From assembly GCA_943356425.1 (NCBI GenBank), contig CALRFE010000005.1:1-17793 (forward strand): a stretch of 17,793 bases of DNA. The letters run 5' to 3'. Numbering within the stretch: the stretch's first letter is position 1; each line of letters starts with the position of its first letter. Source of the stretch: Candidatus Nomurabacteria bacterium. GTDB lineage: Bacteria; Patescibacteriota; Minisyncoccia; Phycocordibacterales; UBA9973. Under the pieces are notes generated by a model. The model was given only the letters and a program-made list of their open reading frames with translations. It was not told the origin of the DNA and searched no databases. The translations under genes were made by a program, and so were the position numbers. Shown here in pieces: positions 17,531 through 17,793 of this stretch.

Positions 17531-17793
17531 TTATTTACTTTTTGAGTGAAACTTTTTGTGTATTTCTTTTAATTGACGATCAGTGACATGAGTATACACT
17601 TGCGTCGTTGCAATATTCGCGTGCCCCAACATCATTTGCACACTACGAATATCAGCGCCATTTGAAAGTAGATCAGTCGCGAATGAGTGGCGGATCACGT
17701 GCGGTGTTACTTTTTTTGAAATACCTGCCTTGATTGCATATTGCTTTACCATGCGTTCGATTGAACGTGGCTCAAGGCGATTGCCGTTCGTCT
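17531..17793 (-). CDS. xer: Tyrosine recombinase XerC/XerD-like, 3' part only
   Basis: The gene runs off the right edge; only its last 87 codons are present. The frame is open to the edge (NGNRLEPRSIERMVKQYAIKAGI), so an apparent start at 17752 is internal. The catalytic segment is complete: HVIRHSFATDLLSNG with the His-x-x-Arg pair, LGHANIATTQVYTHV with the second His and the nucleophilic Tyr, then the C-terminal helix DRQLKEIHKKFHSKSK that in XerC/D contacts the partner subunit. Xer recombinases resolve chromosome dimers at dif, and relatives drive integration of mobile elements; which role applies cannot be told from the C-terminus. A second, divergent Xer end lies just downstream. Confidence 0.9.
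   Translation of the reverse strand, partial: TNGNRLEPRSIERMVKQYAIKAGISKKVTPHVIRHSFATDLLSNGADIRSVQMMLGHANIATTQVYTHVTDRQLKEIHKKFHSKSK

Overview
The window looks like part of a small, AT-leaning chromosome from a Candidate Phyla Radiation (Patescibacteria, Parcubacteria-like) bacterium. This is inferred from the gene set: a deoxyhypusine-synthase homologue, a lone GIY-YIG gene, an S23-type four-helix-bundle protein, a Xer recombinase, many short orphan genes and no visible metabolic operons. The compact layout supports it too: nearly every gene or gene pair has its own near-consensus -35/-10 promoter and a strong hairpin terminator. All four tRNA genes lack an encoded CCA. Start codons lack an obvious Shine-Dalgarno sequence and follow A-rich leaders of about 0-40 nt. 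No 16S or marker phylogeny is available here, so the assignment is inference.

Layout. 1-2100: clpP (+), facing two minus-strand membrane proteins. 2300-4210: rny (RNase Y) with an in-frame TAA after codon 62, then a GIY-YIG gene bracketed by repeats that duplicate the rny 3' end. 4320-7250: a lipid desaturase (+), a deoxyhypusine-synthase-like enzyme (-) and an HU protein (+). 7290-8640: an orphan gene and a ZIP metal transporter. 8650-9260: a tRNA-Gly(UCC)/tRNA-Pro(UGG) locus full of duplicated and interrupted tRNA pieces and hairpins. 9260-10860: an orphan gene, then Nudix and YraN on the minus strand. 10860-11480: a long non-coding stretch with parS-like sites, one DnaA box, two modular repeat units, tRNA-Arg(UCG) and the promoter of tRNA-Gly(GCC). 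11484-13160: tRNA-Gly(GCC) and cca. 13180-15700: a secreted protein diverging from a TrmB-like regulator, and two orphan genes. 15690-17793: exonuclease III, a four-helix-bundle protein between inverted repeats, a small orphan, a fragment of a Xer 3' end and the 3' part of a xer recombinase gene that runs off the right edge.

Functional links. cca lies 9 bp after a tRNA gene, and every tRNA here needs CCA addition. ClpP and RNase Y are housekeeping proteolysis and RNA decay. The TrmB-like regulator shares a divergent promoter region, with a candidate operator, with a secreted protein.

Main signal. Several single genes (GIY-YIG, Nudix, four-helix-bundle, tRNA-Pro) sit between inverted repeats of 12-27 bp. 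Small hairpins, most with 4-nt loops, are concentrated 3' of tRNAs, and one lies inside cca in frame. The best cases are a complete tRNA-Pro between perfect 27-bp inverted repeats inside the remains of another tRNA-Pro gene, and two tandem units 3' of tRNA-Arg that share identical ends and 3-nt spacers but carry unrelated central hairpins. Together these suggest an active family of small, gene-carrying or empty palindromic elements. A cluster of four parS-like sites within 320 bp, with a DnaA box nearby, suggests the origin region is not far away.
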